Origin: Chitinophagaceae bacterium UBA4412
GTDB lineage: Bacteria > Bacteroidota > Bacteroidia > Chitinophagales > Chitinophagaceae
DNA: 6,493 nucleotides
Assembly: GCA_002400445.1 (NCBI GenBank)
Contig: DGQO01000187.1
Coordinates: 7,286 to 13,778 of the forward strand
Reading direction: 5' to 3'
The notes beneath the pieces were generated by a model that searched no databases, was not told the origin of the DNA, and saw only the letters and a list, made by a program, of their open reading frames with translations. Made by a program: the position numbers and the translations under genes. This document shows positions 6,414-6,493 of this stretch, piece by piece (within the stretch, counting starts at the first letter, position 1; each line of letters starts with the position of its first letter).

Positions 6414-6493
6414 ATGGTTGACGTAATTCTTGGGTTGCAATGGGGCGATGAGGGCAAAGGAAAAATTGTAGATTTTTTTGCGAAAAATTATGA
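6414..6493 (+). CDS. purA: Adenylosuccinate synthetase, 3' truncated by the window edge
   Basis: The first 26 codons of purA, which makes adenylosuccinate from IMP, aspartate and GTP, the first committed step from IMP to AMP, in the cytoplasm. The visible part opens [17 protein letters not shown] and contains the family signature QWGDEGKG (residues 9-16), the GTP/IMP-binding P-loop. Asp12 corresponds to the catalytic base (Asp13 in E. coli) and Lys15-Gly16-Lys17 to the phosphate-binding part. The start lies at the expected distance before the signature. The other approximately 400 residues are outside the window; the final TGA in the window is out of frame and not a stop. Confidence 0.96.
   Translation, partial: MVDVILGLQWGDEGKGKIVDFFAKNY

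Noticed and set aside
1..6493. A mobile element, defence system, CRISPR array or horizontally acquired island
   Set aside because: All recognisable genes are housekeeping or common envelope genes of similar composition. I found no transposase, integrase, direct-repeat array or target duplication.

Overview
The window reads as chromosomal housekeeping DNA from a Bacteroidota bacterium, most likely of the Chitinophagaceae or a near relative. The grounds are the -7 boxes of the TAnnTTTG type (a perfect TAAATTTG lies before clpX), the near absence of Shine-Dalgarno sequences, a PorT-type outer-membrane beta-barrel protein, and the protein sequences themselves (for example a ClpX Walker A of the GETGTGKT form). 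The family-level assignment is inference; nothing here is a species marker.

Layout, left to right. The 3' three quarters of atpA (F1 ATP synthase alpha subunit) ends in a strong intrinsic terminator. A membrane zinc metallopeptidase of the YugP type follows. Next come two adjacent, clearly different clpP genes, both with an intact Ser-His-Asp triad, ending in a second strong terminator. clpX has its own -7 box and its own terminator. A 307-base gene-poor stretch leads into a secreted outer-membrane beta-barrel protein, which ends toward a large bulged hairpin. On the opposite strand, converging on that hairpin, is a small acidic hypothetical protein. The window closes with a promoter region and the first 26 codons of purA.

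How the genes work together. The core is a protein quality-control cluster: ClpX unfolds substrates and feeds them to the ClpP barrel, and the membrane metallopeptidase beside it may take part in envelope proteostasis. The two ClpP proteins differ where it matters for assembly and gating. ClpP1 keeps the canonical N-terminal axial region and has an unusually long N-terminal extension. ClpP2 lacks the recognisable axial segment, has an acidic N-terminus and has lost the acidic residue of the Asp/Arg assembly sensor. A mixed ClpP1-ClpP2 particle is therefore a reasonable hypothesis. atpA, the barrel protein and purA appear to be independent neighbours.

I see no mobile element, CRISPR array, tRNA, rRNA or foreign island. 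The window is mostly ordinary. The paralogous ClpP pair is the most interesting thing in it, and I do not claim a new system.
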